Shown: positions 1-10,839 of the stretch, piece by piece
Position numbering within the stretch: position 1 is the stretch's first letter
Layout: each line of letters opens with the position of its first letter
Assembly (NCBI GenBank): GCA_022496205.1
Contig: WTXD01000092.1
Location: 1 to 64,000 of the forward strand
DNA from: Gloeopeniophorella convolvens
Lineage: Eukaryota; Basidiomycota; Agaricomycetes; Russulales
Direction of reading: 5' to 3'
DNA length: 64,000 nucleotides
Notes under the pieces: model-generated
Seen by the model: only the letters and a program-made list of their open reading frames with translations
Told to the model about the DNA's origin: nothing
Databases searched by the model: none
Program-made: the position numbers and the translations under genes

Positions 1-513
1 TTTCTATTGGACCGATCACTTTGGTACTGTAAGAGCAAGCCGCAGCACTCCCCGCGGAACTTCTCTATTCAAAAGTTTTATCAAAATACAATATAAGCCA
101 CTCTGAAGCGAACTGATGTTCAGGCAGCTCGACATGCCTCAGCTCATCGCACTTGCGCACTACATCACTGCTAAGAGATTCTCCAGATGATAATAAGCGC
201 ACCGCGCAGCCTCGCGCACGCAACTCGGATTCTATTCCTCGTCCGGTGAGCTTTGGGCTTCTCTTTCTGAAGCTGAGCCTTCATCCAACCAATCCGTTAA
301 TGAACCGTCATCTGACATATCTTCGTCCGATGGATATTCGTCTGAGGGAACCTCGTCATTAAATGAGCCTTCATCCGACCCTTCATACCCAGGATATCCT
401 GATGATGCCTTCAGCGCACAGTGGACTCATCGACGAATCTGGCTCACGTCGTTTAGCTCCATCCCAGGAGAAATCCGGCACAAGCTTTCTGAGTAATCCA
501 GATTCTGCCGGCT

Positions 514-518
514 CTTGA
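514..518. repeat. Target-site duplication of the copia element (left)
   Basis: CTTGA directly precedes the 5' LTR and is repeated at 5842-5846 directly after the 3' LTR. The paralogous empty site at 18141-18145 has a single CTTGA. Confidence 0.95.
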
Positions 519-881
519 TGTTGGAAGTATACTTTATATTCCCTTATATTTCGCTGCGCGCGCGTGTGGACAAACGCGCGCGGATCCCTTTTACCTTACA
601 GTTTCTATCGTCCCGGGCGCTCCGGCCCGGGATTCCGCCGTTTCGTATGCGCTGCCTCGCGCTCGCGCTCTTGCTCACAGCGCAAAGGCATTTGGTTCCG
701 TTTCCCTGAAAATTTCCTACTGTATAGCTGTGGCTGATGGACTTATGACCGACCGTCCATACCATAGGCCCCTCAGTTCTCGTCCATGTAGCGTGCGAGT
801 GACTGAGCCGGCGTTTGCTTACTTATAGCACCGCTGTCGCACGCTTTAGTGAAGAGCTCGATACCCGGCATTTATTCTACA
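519..881 (+). repeat. 5' LTR of the copia element
   Basis: It begins TGTTGGAAGTATAC and ends TTATTCTACA. It matches 5479-5841 at 360 of 363 positions. It contains AT-rich TATA-like stretches near its start and a GC-rich middle with a short inverted repeat around cccgggcgctccggcccggg. Confidence 0.96.
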
Positions 882-893
882 GGTTATGGGCCC
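882..893 (+). other. Primer-binding site for a half-tRNA (initiator Met)
   Basis: Immediately after the 5' LTR the sequence GGTTATGGGCCC is complementary to GGGCCCATAACC, the anticodon stem-loop of an initiator methionine tRNA. It is not complementary to a tRNA 3' end. The same arrangement is known for Drosophila copia, which primes from a 5' half-fragment of tRNA-iMet. The match is seen in the sequence; use of a cleaved tRNA as primer is inferred from copia. Confidence 0.85.
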
Positions 894-1067
894 TGATCCA
901 TCTGCTACTTCTTCGACTTCTACCCCTGCTCCGAAATCCACGTCGTCCCCCAAGATGACTGCTGCTGCCGCACCTACTCACGCTCCCAACCCCGGATCCG
1001 TCCCGAGGTTCTCCCTGCCAACGTTCCGCGTCTCGAACCCAGCGGCGCGAACTGGGCCATCTTTCAG

Positions 1068-4000
1068 ATGCGCTTCAGCGAGGCCATGATGACCACGCGT
1101 CGTTGGGGCTACTTCGTGGGCAAGATCACCCGCCCCACGATCGCCGACGAGAAAGCTGGCGCAACTGCGGAGGAGTTAGCGGCACAGGACGCATGGGACC
1201 ATGAAGACCAGGTGGCACGTTACCTTCTCTCCCAACGCCTCCCCGACACGACCGCCGTCCGCCTTGTGCACCTCACCACGGCCAAGGCACGCTGGGACCG
1301 CGTCGTATCCGAATTCTCGGTCAAGAGCGTTCATGCTCAAGACGAGCTCGAGGCAGCGTTCATGGAGATGAAGTGTCCCAAGGATGGGGACGTTCGCGAG
1401 TTCCTGTCCACCCTGCGCGTCCGGCGCGAAGAACTTGCCGCCGTCGGTGTCTTGATCACCAACAAGGAGTACCGCCAAGCCGTCATGCGCGGTATTCCCG
1501 AGGAGCTGTCCCAGTTTGCGTCCCAACTGCTCCACTCCACCCGCATCCACTCCCCTACCCTTAACCTGGACACTGAGGTCCTGATCGACCACGTCATGGA
1601 GGAGGCCGATCGCCTTGCGGCGCGTAAGCGCCGGCTCCGCGGAACTGGAGGCAAAGGGCACGGCAAGGACACCGGCGACGAGGCCATGGCAGCATCGGCC
1701 GATGGCAAGAAGCCCAAGCGCAAGGGCAAATGTCGCAACTGTGGCAAGGCTGGCCACTGGGCTCGGGAGTGTCGCTCTCCCAAGAAGAACTCCGAGTCTG
1801 ACGAAAAATCTGCTGAAAAGAAACCTGAAAACAAGCCTATCGGGTCAGCCAACACCGCGGAGGAGCTCGCCATCAACGACGAACCGGATGGGTGCTGGGC
1901 TGTAACAGAGGTCGCGCCGCACGTCGCGGCGGACGTCGACGACTGGCTGCGAGAGGACAAGGAGCTGGAATTGGAGCTGGAGGGCAAGGCGGACAGGGCA
2001 AGGAACGCATCGAACGCGTGGACTGCAGACGCGGTCGTCGGGGCAAAAAGCAAGGCCCGCGGCGACGAGGAGCAGGTCCCAATCGACGCAGAATCCCTCA
2101 CACAGACTGTCACATCAGCTAGCGATGATTCGAATTCAGTGCGCGTTGAGATGTACGACTCGGGTGCGACGCGACACATATCGCCGCACCGTGCCGACTT
2201 CACCACTTATCGAACACTCTCTCCTCCCCAATACCTCCGCGCAGCCAACTCTCAACAATTCCCTGCTGTGGGCACAGGGAATATGGTCGTCAGAACCCCA
2301 AACGGCAAGAAGGAGTCGGAAATCGTACTCACCGACGTCCTGCATGCCCCGTCCGCCGGCTACACCCTCATATCGCTCGGCGCGCTGGATCGCCTCGGCT
2401 ACCGCATCACCATTGGCGGCGGAGCCTTAGACATCATCTCACCAGACGGTGGGCGAGTCGCACGCATCCCGCGAACATCAATGGGCGCATACCGCGTGAC
2501 CCATACCCCAGCCGCGGCGAACACCGCCAAAGTCGTCTCCGTAATGGAGCTGCACCGCCGCATGGGGCACATCGCTCCAGCCTCAGCCCGTAAGCTAGTC
2601 GAAGACGGGTGCGTGAGCGGCATCGTCCTCGACCCAAACTCGCGCGAGGAGCCGTGCGACGCCTGCCTGTATGCGCGAGCCACGCGCGTGCCTGTACCAA
2701 AACTCCGCGAAAGCCCCCAAGCCCAGAACTTCGGCGACGAAGTACACACCGACGTATGGGGCCCGTCACCTACGCCGACCCGCCGCGGCCGCCACTACTT
2801 CATCTCATTCACCGATGACGCGACGCACTACACCGTGGCATATCTGCTCGCTCGAAAAAGTGGTGCCCTGAATGCCTACAAGTCCTTTGAGGCATGGGCG
2901 AAGACGCAGCGTCATTGCAAAGACATCAAGGTCCTGCGCTCGGACCGCGGCGGCGAGTACTTGGGTGACAACTTCTCGGCCCACTTGACTAAGGCTGGGA
3001 CTGCGCGGCGCTTGATGGTACATGACACACCTCAGCTGAACGGCATCGCGGAGAGGCTGAACCGCACTCTTGTCGAGAAGGTGCGCGCGCTCATCCATTC
3101 GAGCGGCCTCCCACGGTTCCTATGGGGCGAAGCGTTGCGGCATGCCATATGGCTCAAAAACCGTACCTCCACGCGCGCACTCGGCGGCAAAACTCCTTGG
3201 GAGGCCTTGTATGGCTCGCCGCCCGACCTGAGCAACGTGCGGCAGTGGGGATGCGTCATTTGGGTGCACGACCCGATGGGCTCGAAGCTTGATCCTAGAG
3301 CGCACGAGGGGCGCTGGCTCGGATCCGATGTTGAGTCGTGTGGCCACAGAGTCTACTGGCCGAAGTCGAAGACCGTATCCGTCGAGCGGAACGTGTACTT
3401 CACGACCGCAGCGCAGCTCGAGGGGGAGGGATGGAGTGTTCCGCGCGAGCCGCCTGCGGATCTCCCAACCCCCCAACACGCTTCTACTCCCACGTACGGC
3501 ACGCCGCCTAATTCTGGCACGCCGGCGCTTCCCACCGCCACTCCCGAACCGCCCACTCCCGCTACCACGTCCCATGACAGCGATGGCGAAGTTGAACGCC
3601 TCGTTGACCCACCTTCCGAACCCGACGACGCCGCTCCTCCTCCTCCTCCTCCCACTCGTCCCGTACGCGCACGCAAGCCATCACGCATAGTCCGCGATAT
3701 CCAGTCCGGCGCCGGCGTCACGTCCGCATGCCGCGCTGACCCGAAATTCGTGTGCGGCCTGCAACTCCCTGGTGCATTCGACGACCTTGACGAGGCAGGG
3801 GGAGTGTGGGTTGTTCAGCAGGATGGTACCCCAGAGCTCATGGACGACTGGGTCGGCATCGAGTACACGTTCGTCACTGTAACCGCGGACGCTGAAGCCC
3901 TAGAGCCACGCACGCTTGCCGAGGCAAAGCGGCGCCCAGACTGGCTACTCTGGGAGAAGGCTATCGAGGAGGAGCTCGGCACGCTGAAGGCGGCCGGTAC

Positions 4001-5471
4001 CTGGAAGCTCGAACACGCGCCCCCGGGCGCAAACATCATCGGCTCGAAATGGGTCTTCAAGGCGAAGAAGGACGCGGCCAGTCGTATCGCGCGCTACAAG
4101 GCGCGGCTGGTAGCCAAGGGCTTCAGCCAGATCGACGGCGTCGACTACGACGACACCTACGCGCCAGTCGCCAAGCTCGCATCGTCGCGCGCCATCATCG
4201 CCATGGCGAACCAGCTGGGGATGGAGTTGCACCAAGTGGATATCAAGGGGGCTTATCTCAACGGCGAACTCAACGCTGACGAGATCCTCTACATGCAGCA
4301 TCCGCCGGGCTACAAAGTTCATGACGCCGGGGCGTGCGTGCTTCGTCTTCTCAAGACGCTGTATGGCCTGAAGCAGTCTGGCAGGCGCTGGTACCAAAAG
4401 CTCAAGTCCATCTTCCTCAGTCTTGGGTTCAAGCAGTGTGCCGTCGACGAGGCTGTCTTCTACAAGCTCATAGTCAAAGAAGGCAAGCTGACCGTCGTCG
4501 CCGTGCACGTTGACGACTGCTCGATAGCCGCCACCACGCTCGCGCTCATCGAGGAGCTGAAGGACGGCCTGCGCAAGCACGTCGAGGTCACCGACTTAGG
4601 AGAGCTGCACTGGCTCCTAGGTATCGAGATCAAGCGGGATCGAAGCGCGAAGAAGATTCATCTCTCCCAGCGCGCGTACATCGACTCGATCCTGCGTCGA
4701 TTTAACCTCGAGGAGCTCAAGCCCGTCTCCACGCCCATGGACCCCCAGGCGCGCCTCACGAGCGAACAATCCCCTGCTGACGCCGCCGAGTTCGCAGCCA
4801 TGCGCGACGTGCCATATCGCGAGGCCGTCGGCGCGCTGAACTGGGCAGCCCTCGCCACCCGTCCTGACATCGCGTTCGCTGTGGCGACCGTCGCGCGATT
4901 CTCCGCCAACCCCGGGCCAGCGCACTGGAACGCTGTGAAACGCATTTACCGTTATCTCAGCGGCACACGCGACTTGTGGCTCACGTACGGCGAGACGCGC
5001 CGCACCCTGGTGGGGTATGCCGATGCGGACGGCAGCATGGCTGAGGACAGGCGAGCGATCTCCGGATACGCTTTTCTGATCGACGGCGGCGCCGTGTCGT
5101 GGTCCTCCAAGAAGCAGGAGATTGTCTCGCTTTCCACTACAGAGAGTGAGTATGTCGCTGCGACGCACGGGACCAAAGAGGCCCTGTGGTTGCGGAACCT
5201 GCTCTCAGAGATCTTCGGCCCCATCAAGGATGCGACGGTCCTGTTCTCGGACAACCAGTCGGCGATCGCACTCACGCGCGACAGCCAGTACCACGCCCGC
5301 ACGAAGCACATCGACGTGCGTTATCACTTCATCCGCTGGGTGGTCGCCGACGGGAAGGTTCGCCTCGTGTACTGCCCTATGGTGGACATGGTGGCGGACG
5401 CCCTGACAAAAGCGTTGCCTTCTCTGAAGGTGAAGCACTTCGCGCAGGAGCTTGGTCTCCGCGCAGTTTGA
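1068..5471 (+). CDS. Copia Gag-Pol polyprotein
   Basis: The frame encodes 1467 residues. Domains in order: Gag of UBN2 type (about 1-190); CCHC zinc knuckle CRNCGKAGHWAREC (222-235); aspartic protease with DSG at 364-366; GAG-pre-integrase zinc finger (about 490-550); integrase core with D562, D626 and E662 (D-63-D-35-E); a proline-rich linker; reverse transcriptase (about 980-1220) with HVDD at 1147-1150 in place of the usual YVDD; and RNase H (about 1310-1440). The first ATG of this frame, at 1068, lies inside Gag. The true N-terminus probably starts at ATG 886 in another frame (67 residues) and joins near 1002-1004, where one extra C in a CCC run would give a continuous reading. The stop is nine bases before the 3' LTR, overlapping the polypurine tract. 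Confidence 0.95.
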   Translation: MRFSEAMMTTRRWGYFVGKITRPTIADEKAGATAEELAAQDAWDHEDQVARYLLSQRLPDTTAVRLVHLTTAKARWDRVVSEFSVKSVHAQDELEAAFMEMKCPKDGDVREFLSTLRVRREELAAVGVLITNKEYRQAVMRGIPEELSQFASQLLHSTRIHSPTLNLDTEVLIDHVMEEADRLAARKRRLRGTGGKGHGKDTGDEAMAASADGKKPKRKGKCRNCGKAGHWARECRSPKKNSESDEKSAEKKPENKPIGSANTAEELAINDEPDGCWAVTEVAPHVAADVDDWLREDKELELELEGKADRARNASNAWTADAVVGAKSKARGDEEQVPIDAESLTQTVTSASDDSNSVRVEMYDSGATRHISPHRADFTTYRTLSPPQYLRAANSQQFPAVGTGNMVVRTPNGKKESEIVLTDVLHAPSAGYTLISLGALDRLGYRITIGGGALDIISPDGGRVARIPRTSMGAYRVTHTPAAANTAKVVSVMELHRRMGHIAPASARKLVEDGCVSGIVLDPNSREEPCDACLYARATRVPVPKLRESPQAQNFGDEVHTDVWGPSPTPTRRGRHYFISFTDDATHYTVAYLLARKSGALNAYKSFEAWAKTQRHCKDIKVLRSDRGGEYLGDNFSAHLTKAGTARRLMVHDTPQLNGIAERLNRTLVEKVRALIHSSGLPRFLWGEALRHAIWLKNRTSTRALGGKTPWEALYGSPPDLSNVRQWGCVIWVHDPMGSKLDPRAHEGRWLGSDVESCGHRVYWPKSKTVSVERNVYFTTAAQLEGEGWSVPREPPADLPTPQHASTPTYGTPPNSGTPALPTATPEPPTPATTSHDSDGEVERLVDPPSEPDDAAPPPPPPTRPVRARKPSRIVRDIQSGAGVTSACRADPKFVCGLQLPGAFDDLDEAGGVWVVQQDGTPELMDDWVGIEYTFVTVTADAEALEPRTLAEAKRRPDWLLWEKAIEEELGTLKAAGTWKLEHAPPGANIIGSKWVFKAKKDAASRIARYKARLVAKGFSQIDGVDYDDTYAPVAKLASSRAIIAMANQLGMELHQVDIKGAYLNGELNADEILYMQHPPGYKVHDAGACVLRLLKTLYGLKQSGRRWYQKLKSIFLSLGFKQCAVDEAVFYKLIVKEGKLTVVAVHVDDCSIAATTLALIEELKDGLRKHVEVTDLGELHWLLGIEIKRDRSAKKIHLSQRAYIDSILRRFNLEELKPVSTPMDPQARLTSEQSPADAAEFAAMRDVPYREAVGALNWAALATRPDIAFAVATVARFSANPGPAHWNAVKRIYRYLSGTRDLWLTYGETRRTLVGYADADGSMAEDRRAISGYAFLIDGGAVSWSSKKQEIVSLSTTESEYVAATHGTKEALWLRNLLSEIFGPIKDATVLFSDNQSAIALTRDSQYHARTKHIDVRYHFIRWVVADGKVRLVYCPMVDMVADALTKALPSLKVKHFAQELGLRAV

Positions 5472-5478
5472 GGGGGAG
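5470..5478 (+). other. Polypurine tract of the copia element
   Basis: GAGGGGGAG lies directly upstream of the 3' LTR, where plus-strand DNA synthesis is primed in LTR retrotransposons. Confidence 0.85.
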
Positions 5479-5841
5479 TGTTGGAAGTATACTTTATATT
5501 CCCTTATATTTCGCTGCGCGCGCGTGTGGACAAACGCGCGCGGATCCCTTTTACCTTACAGTTTCTGTCGTCCCGGGCGCTCCGGCCCGGGATTCCGCCG
5601 TTTCGTATGCGCTGCCTCGCGCTCGCGCTCTTGCTCACAGCGCAAAGGCATTTGGTTCCGTTTCCCTGAAAATTTCCTACTGTATAGCTGTGGCTGATGG
5701 ACTTATGACCGACCGTCCATACCATAGGCCCCTCAGTTCTCGTCCACGTAGCGTGCGAGTGACTGAGCCGGCGTTTGCTTACTTATAGCACCGCTGTCGC
5801 ACGCTTTAGCGAAGAGCTCGATACCCGGCATTTATTCTACA
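5479..5841 (+). repeat. 3' LTR of the copia element
   Basis: It is 363 bp and differs from the 5' LTR at three transitions. It is followed directly by the CTTGA target duplication at 5842-5846. Confidence 0.96.
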
Positions 5842-5868
5842 CTTGAATGTGCACCGCGTGATGCATAG

Positions 5869-6388
5869 TGTAACGTTCGTGTGCGACTCGGGTTCAGGCG
5901 TTGAATCGTCGTCGCTGGGCACGGACGGCTCTGGTTCGCGTCGATGCTCCCAGTCGGGACTCGATGCGACGAAGGGTTCGGTTGGAGTCAAGTTCGTGGA
6001 TCCGCGTGGATCCTCGTCGATAGGCTGGGACGTGGTGACGATGGGCGACCAATCGGGTCGCTCGGACTGAGGATAGAGAGGAGAAGGGACTCGGATTCGC
6101 GCTGTAGCTACTGTACTGGAGAATACAGGAGGACAAGCTTAAGAGTACAGAGCGAACGAGCTTGTCCTTAAATACTCGACGCGACACAGCTATATCGTAC
6201 AGAGAGGTTTGCATAAGACGAAGACAGGGATCCTGTTAGTCGTAAACGAGGCGCGGGGAGTCAAAGAGGCGATGCGGCGCAAGGGAACGAGGAGACGAGA
6301 GGAGCGGCGCAGCGCGAGAACGAGGCGCGTATCGTACCAAAAAGGAAAGAGTGAGAAAAATAGTAGGGTAGTACGTAGAGCCGTAACA
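5869..6388. mobile_element. Solo LTR (520 bp) with CATAG target duplication
   Basis: The block starts TGTAACG and ends CGTAACA, has TG...CA ends and is flanked by CATAG at 5864-5868 and 6389-6393. The F-box paralogue at 17840-19865 lacks the whole block (site near 18161), so it is an insertion. It has no internal coding region, as expected after recombination between two LTRs. A TATA-like taaatac and repeated acaagctt/agcttgt motifs near 6133-6170 look like LTR promoter structure. It is unrelated in sequence to the copia LTR; the superfamily (Ty3/gypsy or copia) cannot be told from the LTR alone. It supplies the last 60-odd codons of the truncated F-box frame. Confidence 0.88.
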
Positions 6389-8099
6389 CATAGCCTCTCG
6401 ACAGGGGAACCACGCTGATTACGCTGTCCGAGTATCGTCTCGAAATACTCTATCGGTGTACTTGGAGCAAGGGGTGTCGGCTTCTTGAAGTTCAGTTCGT
6501 GGGCAAGGAGTCGGCGGAGCTGGGGAAAGAGAGGGCGCCCCATAGTGCGAACTGAGGGAGAGATGTTTGATGCATCACTTCCATGGGTGCTCCCTCCATC
6601 GTCCTCGGATCCATGGTTGCCTCCTGATGAGGTGTCGTTCTTCCCGTCGGCCATCAGTTCAAGAAGCTCGAACCCATGTCGCCCTATCACGTTGAGCGTG
6701 GTGACTTTATTGCATCTTCCGAACAGTTCCATCCAATCCATGGGGGCGACATCGTCGACATTGACATGAAGACACCGAAGATCCAAAGGCAACTTTGAAA
6801 TCAGAAGGCTCAGTACCGAAAAGAACCTCTGAAAATCGAATGCCTTAAACATAATATTCAATTCTGCGTCTGATTCTCGATGAGCGTCATAGAATCTCCA
6901 TGAAGACTCGAAATTGGTCTCGTCCAGTAGCGTGCGCCGCATGGCGACCTCCGTGAAAGCCTCGTCGATGTCGAGATACGGGGTCATCAGGCTCAGGCTC
7001 TGAAACGGTCTCGAATCAGGCTTGCAGAAGCGCTCGAAAATCAGAGGAAGGATGAGATTCGGATCGCTCTTGTCCCTATCCCAACCCCGGCAAACGAGTC
7101 TGAGGGAGGCCGAGTGAGATATTTCCAGTCCTTGAAGGACGTCGCGGACATCCATGGTTGCTCCTCCGAGTGAGAGATATCGCAGTTCCTCGAGATGCAC
7201 GATGGGTAGGTTGGCCAACGAGCGACGGGATGCCGGCTCATCAATGCAACCATCGAGAACAAGGTGCACCAGACCTGGACAGTTACCCAAGACGCTGAAC
7301 AGATGGCTCAGTGGAGAGCCGAATCCTTCCTCTTCCGGAGTAACCACATCTAAGCTAGTCAGGGAGTAGTGGGCGAGATGCTTCCAGGGTATGAAGACTT
7401 GATTCAGGTCTACATGGCGCAATTCGGGTGCGTTTCCTCCAAACAGCACAAAATCGTCCGGTAGCTCGAGTTTTGTCCACAATTGGCCACTTTTCCGGCG
7501 CTGGAAGATTGAGAGCTCAACCAACGTGGGTGCGGGTGCACGCAGAGTCTTCCTCAGCGCCTTGCTATTCGACTGCAGCTCGAGGGACAGGTACGATGCA
7601 CGGGGAAAGGATTGGGAGCTGGTCGCTGTAGGGGATGAAGGGTCCGGCGATGTCATATCCAGAGGTAATCCCCGAGCGCGAGATGTTATCTCTTCGACCC
7701 AGCGTGCGCCAAGATGGCGTTCAACCCTTTGCCAGAGAAGAGGATTGTTGATGGTAGCGTCGCGCCATGCTTGACAGACATGTGTGGCTTTGATCCAGCC
7801 CAGGTCTCCAGGACCGGGTTGGTCCACGGTTGCTAGGATAATGAAAATGGATGCGAGGATTTCGGCAGGTAGAGTCGAGATGGGAAGCAGGGCATTGTGT
7901 CTCGTTTTGAGTAGACGGATGCGCTCGGACAGTGCATCCACCTGCTTCGAAACGGCTGCGTGGGCGGCAGACAGCATATTGGCATGGCTTGTCACAGGCG
8001 GCATCCTAGAGCCCGACAATTGACGAGTTGGAGGATGCTGGAAGCACCGCCGGGAGCCTTGCAAACTTGCCATAATATGTAATTATTGAGTGACTCGCT

Positions 8100-10839
8100 C
8101 TGCAGCTGAGACAGAAGGCTGGGCTGACCTTTGCCACTCAGAGGTGTGCAGGTATGGGGCCGACGCACAGCAAACCGATGTCGCCGGACCGATTGGAGAG
8201 TGAGTAGATTCGTCACTAGCTCAGGCGGTGTGGTGCCAGGTGGTACCAAACTCGGAAACGCTGAGCTTGGATTAGTGGTGATAATCGAGACGTGCCGGAC
8301 GAGGGAGATTTAGAGAATTGCAGCAGTGCGGCGTTGAGCTACTTGTAGATGATGGCATGCGCTAGACAGAGTCTGTCTCGGAGACCGTCCGGCCTCAACT
8401 TGGAGCTGGCCTCTCACAGCGTGACCGGCCACTAGCGGTGCACTAGCCACACCGGGCTGTGGCCTGGCCTGTTACATACTACGCGTCGAGTCGGAGGCCG
8501 CGTCGCGACACGCGACGCGTCAATATTACGTAATCCAGGTGACTCGGTCTGCAGTTCGGCTCGGAACTCCCTTTGGACCCACAAGTTCACATGCCTTGCT
8601 TGCTTTCTTCATTCAATGTTTGGGGGGCCCGGCCATGATGCATCATATGTACTTATATCTTTCAATTCTGCTACTAACCGTACACGTTGTTTCTCATACT
8701 CATACGCCTCGTAATTATCACATACGAGACACTCTTAGTAAGACCTCAGTATCTACGAGGTTTGACCTTATCAGTGTGCGAGGTAACTCTCACCGCACCG
8801 TACGGGCTGCCCGCTTATACTGAGACAGACAATGAGACCGCACGGTCGGTGCACCGCGGGCGTTGGCACACGTAGTTGGCTGCCTCACCCGCGAAGTGCA
8901 CTGTGAGCAGCGCAATGACTGTCACGTAGCCTATCAGAGTCTGGTAGAGATCAGCCTCTGGCCACCTTCCGGAGACGACAGTGTCATGATGGCTTTGCGT
9001 CTCGGACATGAACAAGTGTAACACGGTCGAATCACGGCCTTTGTAACTCTACAGTGTCGGGCTCAAGCTTGGCGAGTTCGAATATCTCCGAGCCAGCCCA
9101 GGACCTGATGTATCGCGCCAGAGTCGGCTCGAGTGCTAAGGGCGCTCGAGCACGTATGCGGGGCGCGTTCCTAGAGCAAAGTGTCAATAAAACCATGCGG
9201 GACGCAGCGGCAACGTGGTTGCACTTACACTTCAGACAGGTTGGGATGCACCGGAGGTGCATCAGCCATGGCAGCCCGGGTAATTGTGCCACAGGCTGGT
9301 TCAGAGGTTTGTGCCCTTAGTCTTCGGACGACCAACAATCTGAGGTCGTCTCAGTCGATGAAGCTGTAAGACGCCAAGGAACAACGTGAGATGCAACAAC
9401 TAAGGCATTCACGTACGCATAGGCAACGTTAGTCAGATTTAGCCAACGATCTATTCTGATAGAGGAAAGGCACGGAGATCCAGCCACCGTCGAGAAAACG
9501 TAACTTGATCGCGGACCATCGAGCCAGAGCTCAAGGAAAGGGAGCCGCGGCACCCCTAAACGGCCACGGGTTGATGCATAAGACAATCTTCTCCGATTGA
9601 AGGAGGGTATACACGCACCGCTTGATCGACATTCACGGATCCCAAGAAGAGAAGCGAGTATCATTGGTCGTAGTCGTCTGACGAACGCTCCCTGGCTTGT
9701 TTCATAAGTTATCGGGAGGCATCAGCCTCGATTTGTGGCGGTATCGTGTGATCATCGAAGGCTAGACGGCACAATGACGGCCTGGAACTTTCATGGAGAA
9801 CAAATTCAAAAAAGAAAATGGCCAGCACATGATGGAAGCGCAAGCGAAAGATGGTGAGCATTTGGAGAGCGCGTCTGGAGCAGGGTGAAATGCAAGAAGG
9901 CCAGTGGTTTTGGTTCGAGGAAATCAGGCATAGTACGTACTACGCAGCCAAGTTGCGATGTGCGGCGAGCGGAGAGTGACAAGTTGAATTCGTCGTTCTC
10001 GAAGACTGCGGGCGACGCTCGCGGGGACGGTCGGCGACGGTTGTGTTCAGACTCGACGCGAGACCAAAACTTGACCAGAACAACGCCCCGGGGAACCTGG
10101 ATGTCGATAGGTCGATCGAGTCCTACTTACTAGTATTTGGTGATGTTTTGTATGGTTTGGCTACACGGCACCGACGAAATAGGCGCCGGTGCCTTCCGAG
10201 ATCTGTCGGGTTGCACCAGTCCTCCTAGGCTCCTTGACCACTGCTGTATCGAACAACACGTTGTCGACTTGTCACACACCTACTGAACTCTACATGCTGG
10301 TCGATCCAGAGACGACAAACACGCCCGAACCAATAAAGGCGCGCGCGTTGTCCTTGATTCTCTTCCAGAGCCTGAGCTCCTTATTGCTCAGCTAGCAGAG
10401 GAATAAGTTACTGGGAACCACAATGTACTCGAGTACAGGTAGCGCGTCACCGGCATCTCGTTCCCAAACCCACCAGGACCAACCACCTACGTGACAGGGC
10501 TCCCGCACACCTGGCACGGTGAGCTCATTGAGGCTGGTGCGCTCGGAGGTCGCGTGGGCCGCGATAAACCCCTTCGAGTCTTTCTGCAGGTTCGTCATTG
10601 CGCGTGAACGTCACACCGTTACCTCTTAGCATACAGACCGAAGCAACGCATGGCCGCCCGGCCGGAGTTCGACAATAAGGAGCACTTTACATAGGACACA
10701 ATCAACTGGGCCTTATCGGAAGCGAACTGGTGGCATCTTTATGGCGTCAGCTGGCTTCATGTAGTCTCCGTTGCTGACCTCGTCCGATCGCGGAAGACAG
10801 TTGTCTCGCGATGGATAACAACGATCTCTCTACTCTCGT
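8100..10839. other. Intergenic, no supported gene
   Basis: The first 470 bp are the duplicated 5' flank of the F-box gene. The rest (8.57-10.84 kb) holds only short frames on both strands, with no recognisable domain, intron-exon series or repeat structure. Confidence 0.6.

Larger units (their letters stand above)
519..5841 (+). mobile_element. Full-length Ty1/copia LTR retrotransposon
   Basis: This 5323-bp element has two 363-bp LTRs, TG...CA ends, 5-bp target duplications (CTTGA), a primer-binding site, one long Gag-Pol frame and a polypurine tract. The order integrase, reverse transcriptase, RNase H is diagnostic of Ty1/copia (Pseudoviridae-type). The LTRs differ at three positions, all transitions (607/5567, 787/5747, 850/5810), so the insertion is recent. 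It sits in the 3' coding region of an F-box gene, in the opposite orientation to that gene. All catalytic motifs are present; the only visible defect is a one-base frame break near 1002 in the start of gag. Confidence 0.97.
232..8073 (-). pseudogene. F-box-like protein gene, copy 1, split by two LTR-element insertions
   Basis: The readable ORF runs from ATG 8073 to 6190 and has an N-terminal coiled-coil-like segment, then an F-box-like helix set (about residues 60-115, with LPAEILASIF and HVCQAWRDA) and a long LRR-like region. F-box proteins act as substrate adaptors of SCF ubiquitin ligases. After residue about 555 the frame runs into a solo LTR (5869-6388) and adds about 60 foreign residues before a stop. 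The missing end is still present: a short exon piece at 5847-5863, more beyond the copia element at 387-514, then an intron (gtgagc...cag) and an acidic exon rich in Ser/Asp/Glu that ends at the TAG at 232-234. The paralogue at 17840-19865 shows the uninterrupted arrangement. A truncated protein could still be made, with the F-box kept. A second in-frame ATG lies 23 codons downstream (near 8006), so the start is uncertain. Confidence 0.85.
31..8572. repeat. Segmental duplication, copy 1 (F-box locus, interrupted)
   Basis: After removing the two retroelement insertions (519-5841 plus one 5-bp target copy, and 5869-6388 plus one 5-bp target copy), this stretch aligns by eye with 17640-20367 in the same orientation. 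Similarity covers the 3' flank, the F-box coding region and about 500 bp of 5' flank, and fades after the shared string gcagttcggctcggaact near 8570. The two copies differ by substitutions and small indels throughout, so the duplication is older than the copia insertion. Confidence 0.85.

Noticed and set aside
1337..2206. 289-residue antisense frame inside the copia gag region, and other antisense frames to 5440
   Set aside because: Shadows of the well-supported Gag-Pol reading frame with no domain of their own.
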